A stretch of DNA of 53,347 nucleotides from contig UQXJ01000008.1 in NCBI GenBank assembly GCA_900545015.1, forward strand, positions 1 through 53,347. The letters are read 5' to 3'. The notes below the pieces were generated by a model. It saw only the letters and a program-made list of their open reading frames with translations, was not told the origin of the DNA and made no database searches. This document shows, in pieces, positions 34,324 to 42,097 of the stretch (positions are counted from its first letter, which is position 1; every line of letters begins with the position of its first letter). Source of the stretch: an uncultured Mollicutes bacterium. GTDB lineage: Bacteria; Bacillota_I; Bacilli_A; RFN20; CAG-826. Both the position numbers and the translations under genes were made by a program.

Positions 34324-34374
34324 TATATTTTTAAAAGTTAAATTACACTAACTCAACATAATCTATATATTAAA

Positions 34375-34460
34375 TAAGGACGGAGTAACAGACGCATAGC
34401 GTCGCAAGTCAACATACTGGATTTTTCCTGGCTTGCGTTAAATTGTGAGAGTCTTTTTTA
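34375..34460 (+). ncRNA. yybP-ykoY manganese riboswitch
   Basis: The leader contains aaggacggagtaac, a gacgc/gcgtc hairpin (34391-34403), the family-like guCAACAUaCUGG segment (34409-34420), a return strand ctggcttgc, and gagagtctttttt before the gene. These are the conserved parts of the yybP-ykoY Mn(II)-sensing element. The downstream gene is a MntP efflux pump, the classical target. The boundaries are approximate. Confidence 0.85.
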
Positions 34461-34470
34461 GAGGTATAAA

Positions 34471-35055
34471 ATGGACATTTTACAAACGCTAATTTTATCT
34501 GTTTCAATGGCTGCTGACACAATGTGTGTTCGAGCAAGTGATGGCATAAAAGAAAACAAAATTGGGTATTTAAAGATTGCTTTTATTGCCTTTGTTTTTG
34601 CTTTTATGCAATTTATTATGCCAGTAATTGGTTATTTTATTGGCTTCTCATTTAAAGATTATTTAGAAGAATATATTCCTTGGATTGCTTTTATAATTTT
34701 AACTTTATTAGGGATTAAATCTTTATATGAAGGAATAAAAGAAAATATAAATAGAAAAAAAGACAATAAAGAAGATAAAGAAGAAGAGAAAAAGATTGGT
34801 ATTTTAGAAATTTTCATTCAAGGAATTGCTACATCAATTGATGCCCTTTCAATTGGTTTTATTAATATTAATTTATCAATAAATGATGCAATGATAACTT
34901 TTTTAATTATTGGAATTGTGACATTTGTTTTATCTTTTTTAGCAACAGCTCTAGGAAAATTAATTGGAACAAAAATTGAAAAAATTGCTCCTATAATTAG
35001 TGGATTAATATTTATTGCCTTAGGCCTAAAATTTATAATTCAACATTATATATAA
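34471..35055 (+). CDS. mntP: Manganese efflux pump MntP
   Basis: Exports Mn(II) from the cell. 194 residues with six membrane segments; the duplicated acidic motifs are visible as SVSMAADTMCVRASDG (N-terminal half) and GIATSIDALSIGF (C-terminal half), and a cytoplasmic Lys/Glu-rich loop lies between them. The start has gagg at good spacing. Control by the manganese riboswitch directly upstream fits the function. A strong terminator follows. Confidence 0.92.
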   Translation: MDILQTLILSVSMAADTMCVRASDGIKENKIGYLKIAFIAFVFAFMQFIMPVIGYFIGFSFKDYLEEYIPWIAFIILTLLGIKSLYEGIKENINRKKDNKEDKEEEKKIGILEIFIQGIATSIDALSIGFININLSINDAMITFLIIGIVTFVLSFLATALGKLIGTKIEKIAPIISGLIFIALGLKFIIQHYI

Positions 35056-35057
35056 AA

Positions 35058-35100
35058 TGAAAAAACACACTAGATTAAGGCTTATCAAGTGTGTTTTTCA
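35058..35100 (+). terminator. Terminator after mntP
   Basis: tgaaaaaacacact (35058-35071) and aagtgtgtttttca (35087-35100) form a long stem ending in a T-run on the plus strand. Confidence 0.85.
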
Positions 35101-35133
35101 TATAGATTAATTTAGAGTTTATAACTCAATTTT

Positions 35134-35248
35134 GAACATTCATCTAGGCTTTGATTTCTTATAAATGAGAGGAGAATAAGGCTTATTTAAAAGCGTATGA
35201 ATCAGAAATCAATTTAATCAATGTTCTATAAGTTAGTTATAACTAACT
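35134..35248 (+). promoter_or_regulatory. Structured leader or operator region before the GH5 gene
   Basis: gaacatt (35134-35140) pairs with aatgttc (35220-35226) and ttgatttct (35151-35159) with agaaatcaa (35204-35212), giving a possible stacked RNA stem. Next to it lies a perfect 18-bp palindrome agttagttataactaact (35231-35248). The element fills most of the 250-nt gap before the gene at 35349. No known class is recognised. Confidence 0.4.
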
Positions 35249-35348
35249 GTTAATAATATAAAGGATATTTGTGATATAAGCAAGAAAAAAGATAAAAATT
35301 TTTGTTTTAAGTTTTATTAATAGTAAAATAGACGCAAGAGGACTAAAT

Positions 35349-36758
35349 ATGAGATTAAAAAAAGCTAAAAAGAGCCATAAAGGATTAAAAATTTGTTTTT
35401 CGGTGCTAGGAGTTACAGTTCTTGCACTTGGAGGAACACTTTTAGGACTATTCTCTTATTCTTGGAATTATAAAATTCCTGAGCAAGAAAATAAAATTGA
35501 AGAAAATAAACAAGGATTAGTACAAGCTAAAAATCGTAGTTTATATGATAAAGATGGAAATATATTAAAATTAAATGGAATAAATGCTGGAAATATTTTG
35601 CTTCAAGAAGGCTGGATGTCTCCATTTGGTGGTGAACCTAAAAAAGATGAAGAAGGAAAACTCATTAAAGATAAAGATGGAAATTTAGAGTACGGTGAGT
35701 ATTCAGAAGAAATGTTCCTTGATGACTTAAAACATAATGAAAATTTAAAAGATAAGATTCCAGAACTTCAAGAATATTATTACAAATCATTTTTTAACGA
35801 AAACGACTTTAAAATTATTAAAGAAGATTTAGGTTTAAATACAATTCGTATCCCATTTTATTGGAGAAATATATTAAATGACGATTTTAGTAGAAAGAAT
35901 GAAGATGAAGCCTTTAAATATTTAGATTGGTTTTTAGAAAACTGCAAGAAAAACGATCTTTATTGTGTTTTAGATTTACATGGTGTTCCAGGTTCACAAA
36001 ACGGATATGAGCATAGTGGATTCATTTGTGATAATCCAACTTTTTGGAATAACGAAACATATTATTCAGCTGTAATTGATCTTTGGTCCTATGTATCTGA
36101 ACATTATTCAAATGAAAGAAGTGATTTATCTTCAACAATTGCAACTTATGACATTATGAATGAACCTCAGACAAAGAAAAGCTTAGGCTCAACAGATAAA
36201 ACATGTTGGGATTTCTTTGATAGAGTTTATAAAAAAATTAGAGATAATAAAGATGAACATGTTATTACTTTTGAAGGATGCTGGGATTTTTCATCTTTAC
36301 CAAATCCTGATGATTATGGTTGGAAAAATGTAATGTATGAATATCATCATTATAACTGGCAAAATAATATTGTAACGATGGAGATGTTTAAGGCTTATCA
36401 TATGATGAAAAATATTGGTAAGGACTATAATGTACCTGTTCTTATTGGAGAATTTACCTATTTTGAAGATAAAGAAAGCTGGAAATTTGCCTTAAATGAT
36501 TGGTACGATAACTATAATTACAATTGGACTATTTGGAATTATAAAACCACTACAACAGGTTGGTGGACTTCTTCTTGGGGAGTTTATACAGTTAATTTAA
36601 ATCTTAATGTAAAAACTGAAGAAAAGAAAACAAATCCAAGAACATGTACTGAAGCTGAATTTAAAGCTACATGCGATAAAACAAGAACTGAAAATTGTAA
36701 AACAAAGACATTAAAAGAAGTAATAGTTGATTATAAAAACAATAAAACTAATAAATAA
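35349..36758 (+). CDS. Membrane-anchored GH5 family glucanase
   Basis: Retaining endo- or exo-glucanase acting outside the cell on beta-glucan or cellulose-like chains. The N-terminus has a basic start and one hydrophobic anchor (ICFSVLGVTVLALGGTLLGLFSY, about 17-39). The catalytic domain shows LKLNGINAGN, NTIRIPFYWRN, LDLHGVPGSQNG, acid/base E272 in YDIMNEP, YEYHHYNWQ, and nucleophile E368 in VLIGEF. 469 residues. It is monocistronic with a possible structured leader and a hairpin behind it. Specificity cannot be fixed from sequence alone. Confidence 0.88.
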   Translation: MRLKKAKKSHKGLKICFSVLGVTVLALGGTLLGLFSYSWNYKIPEQENKIEENKQGLVQAKNRSLYDKDGNILKLNGINAGNILLQEGWMSPFGGEPKKDEEGKLIKDKDGNLEYGEYSEEMFLDDLKHNENLKDKIPELQEYYYKSFFNENDFKIIKEDLGLNTIRIPFYWRNILNDDFSRKNEDEAFKYLDWFLENCKKNDLYCVLDLHGVPGSQNGYEHSGFICDNPTFWNNETYYSAVIDLWSYVSEHYSNERSDLSSTIATYDIMNEPQTKKSLGSTDKTCWDFFDRVYKKIRDNKDEHVITFEGCWDFSSLPNPDDYGWKNVMYEYHHYNWQNNIVTMEMFKAYHMMKNIGKDYNVPVLIGEFTYFEDKESWKFALNDWYDNYNYNWTIWNYKTTTTGWWTSSWGVYTVNLNLNVKTEEKKTNPRTCTEAEFKATCDKTRTENCKTKTLKEVIVDYKNNKTNK

Positions 36759-36784
36759 TTTATATAATTAAAGTTATTAAAAAA

Positions 36785-36821
36785 GGAACTGTCGATCGCA
36801 ATAATAAGCGGAGTCAGTTCC
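36785..36821 (+). terminator. Hairpin after the GH5 gene
   Basis: ggaactg (36785-36791) pairs with cagttcc (36815-36821), with a cgc/gcg inner stem. It is followed by an A/T tail (attttatt) rather than a pure T-run. Confidence 0.6.
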
Positions 36822-36907
36822 ATTTTATTATTATAAAAGAAGAAAAGTAATTATTTCAATATTTTTTACGATCTCGCTTTTTGCACATTTCCAGACATTA
36901 AAATTTG

Positions 36908-36933
36908 AATTATACGATTATAATCGTATAATT
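36908..36933. promoter_or_regulatory. 26-bp perfect palindrome with embedded TATAAT
   Basis: aattatacgattataatcgtataatt is a perfect palindrome centred at 36920/36921. It carries TATAAT in the middle. It sits in the 36759-37100 gap, where I see no protein-coding gene. It may be an operator or a hairpin of a short transcript. Confidence 0.5.
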
Positions 36934-37066
36934 AATTAAAAACTTTGTAGTATAATGATGTTGTATAATACAAAATTAAATATTTTTAAAAAACTGAATC
37001 GAGTTTTTGAAATGAATTATTTCTTTTTTTCACCAAAATGTTGCCCAAATTGTTCCCCAAGTAATA

Positions 37067-37090
37067 AAAAATACGATTTGGATCGTATTT
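37067..37090 (-). terminator. Terminator of tRNA-Leu
   Basis: On the minus strand aaatacgat and atcgtattt pair around a 3-nt loop with a T-run behind. Confidence 0.85.
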
Positions 37091-37100
37091 ATCTTCTAAC

Positions 37101-37185
37101 TGGTGCGAGAAATGAGAATCGAACTCACACAGGAAATCCTATACGCCCCTCAAACGTACGCGTCTACCAGTTCCGCCATTCTCGC
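37101..37185 (-). tRNA. tRNA-Leu(GAG)
   Basis: Reads 5' from 37185. The acceptor stem is gcgagaa / ttctcgc, the anticodon stem tacgt/gcgta closes a ttgaggg loop (anticodon GAG), a class II variable arm follows, then GTTCGATTC in the T arm and an encoded CCA (37103-37101). Minus-strand promoter TTGATT-N16-TATAAA is at 37224-37197. Confidence 0.95.
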
Positions 37186-37291
37186 GTGCTATTTATTTTA
37201 TAATAAAAGGGATGGTAAAATCAATATGATATTTAGCATAAAAATGCAAGAAAAAATAGATATTATTGCAAATGTTATTCCTTATTTATTT

Positions 37292-37319
37292 TTGTATCTC
37301 ATTTAAAAAGTGCTAAACT
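37292..37319 (+). promoter_or_regulatory. Promoter of pduL
   Basis: TTGTAT (37292-37297), 16-nt spacer, TAAACT (37314-37319). Confidence 0.45.
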
Positions 37320-37349
37320 ATTGTTGCTAGGCAAAAGGAGAATTAAGAA

Positions 37350-37928
37350 ATGGATAAAATTTTAGTTGAAACAAGCGCTAGACACGTTCATGTTACAAGA
37401 GAAGTATTAGATGAATTATTTGGTAAAGATTTTGAATTAACATCAAAGAAAGCATTATCACAACCAGGACAATACGCTTCAACTACAAAACTTATTATTA
37501 AAGGACCAAAAGGTGAATTAAGTGCATCTATCCTTGGACCTGAAAGAAAATTTAATCAAGTAGAAGTAAGTGCAACAGAAGCAAGAACACTTGGAGTTAA
37601 AGCTCCAATTAGAGAAAGTGGAGATATCGCAGGTAGTGCGCCAATTACAATTATTAATCCTGAAAACGGAAAATCAATTGAACTCAGTGAAGGATGCATT
37701 ATTGCAAAAAGACACATCCATATGACACCAGAAGATGCAGCTAATTTTAATGTAAACAATGGTGATATCGTTTGGGTAAAAGTATTAAGCAACGGAAGAA
37801 GCATTGTTTTTGGAGACACAGTTATTAGAGTTTCACCAAAATTCAAGCTTGCTATGCACATTGATACAGATGAATGCAATGCAGGAAATTGCTTTGGCGA
37901 AGTATACGGCGAAATTATTAAATTATAA
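37350..37928 (+). CDS. pduL: Phosphate acyltransferase PduL
   Basis: Transfers acetyl or propanoyl groups between CoA and phosphate, making acyl-phosphate for ATP production by a kinase. The PduL metal-binding motifs are seen: SARHVHVT (residues about 9-16), KRHIHMTPEDA (about 119-129), and MHIDTDECNAGNC near the C-terminus. The 192 residues lack the N-terminal microcompartment targeting extension, so it is likely a cytosolic phosphotransacetylase. Shine-Dalgarno aaaggag. It overlaps the TSCPD gene by 1 nt. No acetate kinase is in the window. Confidence 0.92.
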   Translation: MDKILVETSARHVHVTREVLDELFGKDFELTSKKALSQPGQYASTTKLIIKGPKGELSASILGPERKFNQVEVSATEARTLGVKAPIRESGDIAGSAPITIINPENGKSIELSEGCIIAKRHIHMTPEDAANFNVNNGDIVWVKVLSNGRSIVFGDTVIRVSPKFKLAMHIDTDECNAGNCFGEVYGEIIKL

Positions 37929-38188
37929 TGAATAAAACATATACGCATATTTGTAATGGTACATGCTCAAGAAGCATTACAATTACTTATAATCCAGAAA
38001 CTAAAGTAATTGAAAGTGTTAAGTTCCTTGGTGGATGCCCAGGAAATACTCTTGGTATATCTAAACTTGTAGCTGGTGAAAAGCTTGATATAGTTCATGA
38101 TAAATTAAAGGGAACACTTTGTGGAAATAAATCTACTTCCTGTCCTAATGAACTTGCATTAGCTATTGAAGAAATAGAAAATAATTAA
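37928..38188 (+). CDS. TSCPD-domain (four-Cys) small protein
   Basis: 86 residues with conserved cysteines in CNGTCS, GGCPGN, LCGNKSTSCPNELA; this matches the TSCPD-domain, four-cysteine protein group, related to the C-terminal domain of some ribonucleotide reductases. It probably binds a metal; its role is unknown. Its ATG overlaps the pduL stop by 1 nt, so it is translationally coupled to pduL. Confidence 0.85.
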   Translation: MNKTYTHICNGTCSRSITITYNPETKVIESVKFLGGCPGNTLGISKLVAGEKLDIVHDKLKGTLCGNKSTSCPNELALAIEEIENN

Positions 38189-38197
38189 ATTATAAAG

Positions 38198-38227
38198 ATC
38201 ACTTTCTATACGGAGGTGATTTTTTAT
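38198..38227 (+). terminator. Terminator after pduL-TSCPD
   Basis: atcac/gtgat-based stem (38199-38203 and 38216-38220) with inner wobble pairs and a T-run from 38220. Confidence 0.8.
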
Positions 38228-38235
38228 TTGGAAAA

Positions 38236-38335
38236 ATCACTACTTTAAAATGTGAAATCCTTATACTCAAAAGTATGGATTTCATATAAAAAAGTGCCAA
38301 AAATTTCAAATTTTGCCAAATGTATGGGTTTTTGA
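38236..38335. repeat. Interspersed intergenic repeat, copy C
   Basis: Contains ccaaatgtatgggtttttg (38316-38334), one mismatch from the core in copies A and B, preceded by the same kind of aaaaatttcaaatttt block. Upstream within the copy is a hairpin of gaaatccttatact and agtatggatttc (38254-38283). It occupies the start of the long gap before malQ. Confidence 0.6.
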
Positions 38336-38670
38336 ACACATTTTTAAAGCTTTACATTAAAAAATTCTTTAATAAAGATAATTAACTTTTTAAATGTAAA
38401 AATAAAGAAAAATATACAAACAAAAATGCAATAATCAATGCTTTATATTGCAAAAACGACTTTTCAAAAAACAGGCTTTTTTTCAAATTTTTAAAAAAAA
38501 TGACATGATTGTATTAATTTTTATTAAAAATAGTGAAAACTTTCAGTAATTTTCACTATTTTATTAAAATTGCTTATAAAAATTGATTAAAAAATACAAG
38601 TGATAAAATTTCCCCATTAGTTTTTTACTGATTTTCTGAAAAAAAGTCAGATTTTTCTTACTTTTACTAT
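38336..38670. other. Gene-free AT-rich region upstream of the maltodextrin operon
   Basis: No coding frame is supported. It holds small inverted repeats, tgcaata / tattgca (38427-38433 and 38446-38452) and the perfect 13-bp pair aaaatagtgaaaa / ttttcactatttt (38527-38539 and 38550-38562). The latter shares its sequence with the inverted repeat at 29024-29116. Confidence 0.6.
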
Positions 38671-38699
38671 TTGACAACTTATTATTTCACTCCTATACT
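38671..38699 (+). promoter_or_regulatory. Consensus promoter of the maltodextrin operon
   Basis: TTGACA (38671-38676), 17-nt spacer, TATACT (38694-38699). The start point would be near 38706. Confidence 0.85.
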
Positions 38700-38706
38700 T
38701 ATTGTA

Positions 38707-38722
38707 ATGTAAACGCTTACAT
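38707..38722 (+). promoter_or_regulatory. cre / LacI-family operator at the transcription start
   Basis: atgtaaacgcttacat is a perfect palindrome that fits the catabolite-responsive element consensus at all positions. Its place at the expected +1 implies repression, by CcpA or by a MalR-type LacI-family repressor. Neither regulator is in the window. Confidence 0.85.
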
Positions 38723-38735
38723 TGAGAAAAACATT

Positions 38736-40250
38736 ATGAAAAAAGAGACAGGTGTATTACTTCACATTTCTTCTCTTCCATCAAAATATGGCATTGGCAG
38801 TTTTGGAGAAGAAGCTTATAAGATGGTCGACCTACTTAAAAAGTCCCATTTTATAGTGTGGCAAATTTTACCACTTAATATAACAAGTTATGGTGATTCA
38901 CCTTACCAATCACCATGTAGTTTTGGTTTAAATTATTACTTTATTGATCTACCTACATTAGTGAAAAAGCAATTATTAAAGGAAGAAGAAATTAAAGAAC
39001 TTGAAGTTGAAAATAAAGAAGCAAGGATAGATTATTCATCCTTATTTAATAATAGATTACCAATTTTAAAATTAGCGTTTTCTCGTTTTAATGTAAAAGA
39101 TTCTGATTTCTTAAAATTTAGGAAAGAAAATCCTAAATATGAAGATTTCGCCTTTTTTATGGTTTTAAAAGAAAAAAATAATTTTAGACCTTGGTACGAA
39201 TGGAATGAAAAAGAAAGAAATTATTTTGTCGAATTAAGAAACGAAATAACTAAAAAATATGAAAATCTCTTCTTATTTTATATATGGACACAATTTGAAT
39301 TCTTAAATGAATATAATTTACTTAAAGAATATGCACATAAAAACGGTATAAAAATTATGGGAGATGCTCCAATTTATGTAGCTTATGATAGCTTAGATGT
39401 TTATCAAAATCCTGAATTGTTTGAACTTAATGAGAGCAAAGAACCAATCAATGTTGCAGGATGTCCACCAGATTTTTATTCAAAAGATGGTCAACTATGG
39501 GGAAATCCTTTATATAATTGGGCAAAACATAAAGAAACACATTATAAATGGTGGAATGACAGAATAAATTCTTCATTAAAACTATATGATTTACTTAGAA
39601 TTGATCATTTTAGAGGCTTTAGTGCTTACTATAGTGTTCCATTCAAAGATAAAAATGCTAGAAATGGCAAGTGGGTAAAAGGCCCTGGATTTGATTTATT
39701 CAAAGATAAATTAGATTTACCAATTATAGCTGAAGATCTTGGACAATTAGATGATGAATTTTATAAATTCAAAGAAAAAACAGGTTATCCAGGAATGAAA
39801 ATATTGCAGCAATGTTTCGATAACGATGATGAAAGAAACGAATGGAGACCTTCAAATTACGCCTATAATTATTTCTCTTATACATCTACTCATGATTCAG
39901 TAACACTTAAAGAATATATCGATGAACTAGATGAATATAAAAAAGGAATATTTAAAAAAGTATTAAAAGACGAATGCAATAAATTCGGAATTGAGTTAGG
40001 TGATAACTTAACGAATGAAGAATATGTTGAAAAAATTATTGAATTAAACATTGCAAGTCCTGCAAGAGTAGCGATTATGCCAATGCAAGACTTACTTAAA
40101 TTAGGTAAAGAAGCAAGAATGAATCAACCTGCAACTATATCTACAAACAATTGGAGTTGGAAAATGAGTTATTCTGACTTCGATAAATTTAAAAAGGAAG
40201 TAACTAGCAAACTTTGTATGTTGAATGAATTATACAAAAGAATTGGATAG
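38736..40250 (+). CDS. malQ: 4-alpha-glucanotransferase (amylomaltase), GH77
   Basis: Disproportionates maltodextrins in the cytoplasm, releasing glucose and longer chains. Signature blocks are SSLPSKYGIGSFGEEAY, IMGDAPIYVAYDSLDVY, PPDFYSKDGQLWGNPLYNW, LRIDHFRGF with nucleophile D290, IIAEDLG with acid/base E333, and TSTHDSVTLKEYI. 504 residues is standard for bacterial MalQ. First gene of the operon behind the consensus promoter and cre site; no strong Shine-Dalgarno (gagaaaaac). It is followed after 21 nt by the ABC ATPase gene. Confidence 0.95.
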   Translation: MKKETGVLLHISSLPSKYGIGSFGEEAYKMVDLLKKSHFIVWQILPLNITSYGDSPYQSPCSFGLNYYFIDLPTLVKKQLLKEEEIKELEVENKEARIDYSSLFNNRLPILKLAFSRFNVKDSDFLKFRKENPKYEDFAFFMVLKEKNNFRPWYEWNEKERNYFVELRNEITKKYENLFLFYIWTQFEFLNEYNLLKEYAHKNGIKIMGDAPIYVAYDSLDVYQNPELFELNESKEPINVAGCPPDFYSKDGQLWGNPLYNWAKHKETHYKWWNDRINSSLKLYDLLRIDHFRGFSAYYSVPFKDKNARNGKWVKGPGFDLFKDKLDLPIIAEDLGQLDDEFYKFKEKTGYPGMKILQQCFDNDDERNEWRPSNYAYNYFSYTSTHDSVTLKEYIDELDEYKKGIFKKVLKDECNKFGIELGDNLTNEEYVEKIIELNIASPARVAIMPMQDLLKLGKEARMNQPATISTNNWSWKMSYSDFDKFKKEVTSKLCMLNELYKRIG

Positions 40251-40271
40251 TTTCTTATAAAGGAGAAAAAG

Positions 40272-41459
40272 ATGCTTAGTGAAAAGACTGATGTCATTAA
40301 TGACAATGGAGCAAGTGGAAAGCTTCAAGATAAGGTCGTTGAGCCTTCAAAAGTCAAAGAATCTTCCACAGATGATGCATACGTTTCCTTACGTCATATT
40401 GATAAAATTTATGACAACAACGTACAAGCAGTATTTGATTTCAATTTAGATATCAAAAAGCATGAATTTATCGTTTTCGTTGGTCCTTCTGGATGTGGTA
40501 AATCAACTACACTTAGAATGGTCGCAGGTCTTGAAGACATTACAAAGGGTGAATTATATATCGATAATGAACTTTGTAATGATAAGACACCAAAAGATAG
40601 AGATATCGCAATGGTATTCCAAAGTTATGCTCTTTATCCTCATATGTCTGTTTATGAAAATATGGCGTTTGGCCTAAAGATTAAAAGATTACCAAAGTAC
40701 GAAATTGATAGAAGAGTACATGAAGCTGCTAGAATACTTCAAATTGAAGAATATCTTGATAGAAAACCTAAAGCTTTATCAGGAGGACAAAGACAAAGAG
40801 TTGCTCTAGGAAGAGCAATTGTTAGAAATGCTAAAGTCTTCTTAATGGATGAGCCTTTAAGTAATCTTGATGCAAAACTTCGTGTTCAAATGAGAAGTGA
40901 AATTATTAGATTACACGAAGCACTTGGAGCAACAACCATTTATGTTACACACGACCAAACTGAAGCTATGACGATGGCTACTAGGATTGTTGTTATGAAG
41001 CTTGGACGTATCCAACAAATTGGTACACCAATTGAAATTTATAACCATCCAGCTAACTTGTTCGTCGCAGGATTTATTGGATCACCTGCAATGAATTTCT
41101 TCAAAGTTAAGTTTGATAAAAATAGTGGTGTAGTTACATTCAGTTCTGGCGAAAAACTTGCAATTCCTAGAGCTGTATATGAAGGAAAAGATATTCCAGA
41201 AGACGTAATATTCGGTATTCGTCCAGAAGATGTAAAAGAATTTACACCTGGCGATAGCGGCGAAAAACTTGATTTAAAAGTTAATGTCGCTGAATTACTT
41301 GGAAACGAATATTATGTTCACTCAGATTTTGGTGGAGGTGACTTAATTAGTAAAATCCCTGCAAGCAAAATCATTAAATCACATGATCCAATTAGCCTTA
41401 CATTTAATTTAAACAAAGTTCACTTCTTTGATTGTAAGACTGAAAAAGCACTTAATTAG
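40272..41459 (+). CDS. msmK: Sugar ABC transporter ATPase (MsmK/MalK type)
   Basis: Energises uptake by the MalEFG-type importer encoded downstream. Walker A is GPSGCGKST (about residues 72-80), the signature is LSGGQRQRVALGRA, Walker B is VFLMDEPLSNLDA, and the switch histidine is in YVTHDQTEAM. The C-terminal TOBE/MalK-type domain follows (FGIRPEDV). It carries an unusual N-terminal extension of about 40 polar residues before the usual VSLRHIDKIYDNN start. 395 residues. Shine-Dalgarno aaaggag. A hairpin separates it from the lipoprotein gene. Confidence 0.93.
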   Translation: MLSEKTDVINDNGASGKLQDKVVEPSKVKESSTDDAYVSLRHIDKIYDNNVQAVFDFNLDIKKHEFIVFVGPSGCGKSTTLRMVAGLEDITKGELYIDNELCNDKTPKDRDIAMVFQSYALYPHMSVYENMAFGLKIKRLPKYEIDRRVHEAARILQIEEYLDRKPKALSGGQRQRVALGRAIVRNAKVFLMDEPLSNLDAKLRVQMRSEIIRLHEALGATTIYVTHDQTEAMTMATRIVVMKLGRIQQIGTPIEIYNHPANLFVAGFIGSPAMNFFKVKFDKNSGVVTFSSGEKLAIPRAVYEGKDIPEDVIFGIRPEDVKEFTPGDSGEKLDLKVNVAELLGNEYYVHSDFGGGDLISKIPASKIIKSHDPISLTFNLNKVHFFDCKTEKALN

Positions 41460-41478
41460 TTTTTGATATTTTTACAGT

Positions 41479-41508
41479 AATTCCTTCTTATTTATATAAG
41501 TAGGAATT
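41479..41508 (+). terminator. Hairpin between the ATPase and lipoprotein genes
   Basis: aattccttcttat (41479-41491) pairs with ataagtaggaatt (41496-41508) over 12 of 13 positions with a 4-nt loop. No T-run follows (A-rich), so it may be a processing or mRNA-stabilising stem rather than a full terminator. Confidence 0.6.
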
Positions 41509-41531
41509 ATAAAAAAATATATTTATAGAGG

Positions 41532-41558
41532 AGTCGATAATAGTCGCTTATATCGACT
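41532..41558 (+). other. Second hairpin next to the lipoprotein Shine-Dalgarno
   Basis: agtcgata (41532-41539) and tatcgact (41551-41558) form an 8-bp stem just before the aaaggag at 41561-41566. It may protect the 5' end of a processed mRNA or mark a secondary start. Confidence 0.5.
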
Positions 41559-41573
41559 AAAAAGGAGAAGAAA

Positions 41574-42071
41574 ATGAATAAAACGTTATTTTTAGGAATG
41601 GCAGCTTTACTTACATTAGGTTTAGCAAGCTGTAACGGTGGAAACGCTGGAACAAATGATGATGGCATGTTCGATCATGAACCAAATAAAATTCCAGGAG
41701 AAACACTTGTCGTATCAGTTGTCGGTGCTGAATTTGCTAATTGGAATTCAGCAGAATCAGCAAAAAAAGACAGCGGATGTGTTTTTGAACAAAAATCAAC
41801 AAGCTTATACACATTTACACACAAAGTTGAAAAAGGCTATATGTTCAAAGTTGTTGTTGGTGGTTCATGGAGTGAACAATATGGTGTCGAAGATATGGAT
41901 TGGACAAAATCAACTAAAGGTTTTGTAGAAGGAACAGAAGCTGATTATACAAAAGGCACTAGTGATAGATCTAATTTTGTATCATTACTCGATGGAACGA
42001 TGACAATTGAATTTAGACCATATAGTTTCTTACAAGGCACAGACAAAAAATTAATTATTACAGTTAAATAA
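41574..42071 (+). CDS. Lipoprotein with starch-binding-like domain
   Basis: 165 residues with signal peptide and lipobox (LGLASC, Cys20). The mature part resembles the beta-sandwich modules found in SusE/SusF and pullulanase-type starch-binding (X25-like) domains: YTFTHKVEKGYMFKVVVGGSWSEQYG followed by FVSLLDGTMTIEFRPYSF. By position between the ABC ATPase and the binding protein genes it is probably a surface maltodextrin-binding lipoprotein that helps to capture starch. This is inference from pattern and context. The N-terminal linker carries DDGMFDHEPN, similar to the DMFC motif in the amylase and MalF. Confidence 0.6.
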   Translation: MNKTLFLGMAALLTLGLASCNGGNAGTNDDGMFDHEPNKIPGETLVVSVVGAEFANWNSAESAKKDSGCVFEQKSTSLYTFTHKVEKGYMFKVVVGGSWSEQYGVEDMDWTKSTKGFVEGTEADYTKGTSDRSNFVSLLDGTMTIEFRPYSFLQGTDKKLIITVK

Positions 42072-42097
42072 TTTTATAAATTAAGGAGATATTTAAA

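Noticed and set aside
36955..37306. Two open frames of 82 and 67 codons on the plus strand
   Set aside because: They run antisense through tRNA-Leu and its terminator; no family resemblance or ribosome site.
38189..38735. CRISPR array or small ORFs in the long intergenic region
   Set aside because: No regularly spaced direct repeats; short frames lack ribosome sites and the region is AT-rich with inverted repeats only.
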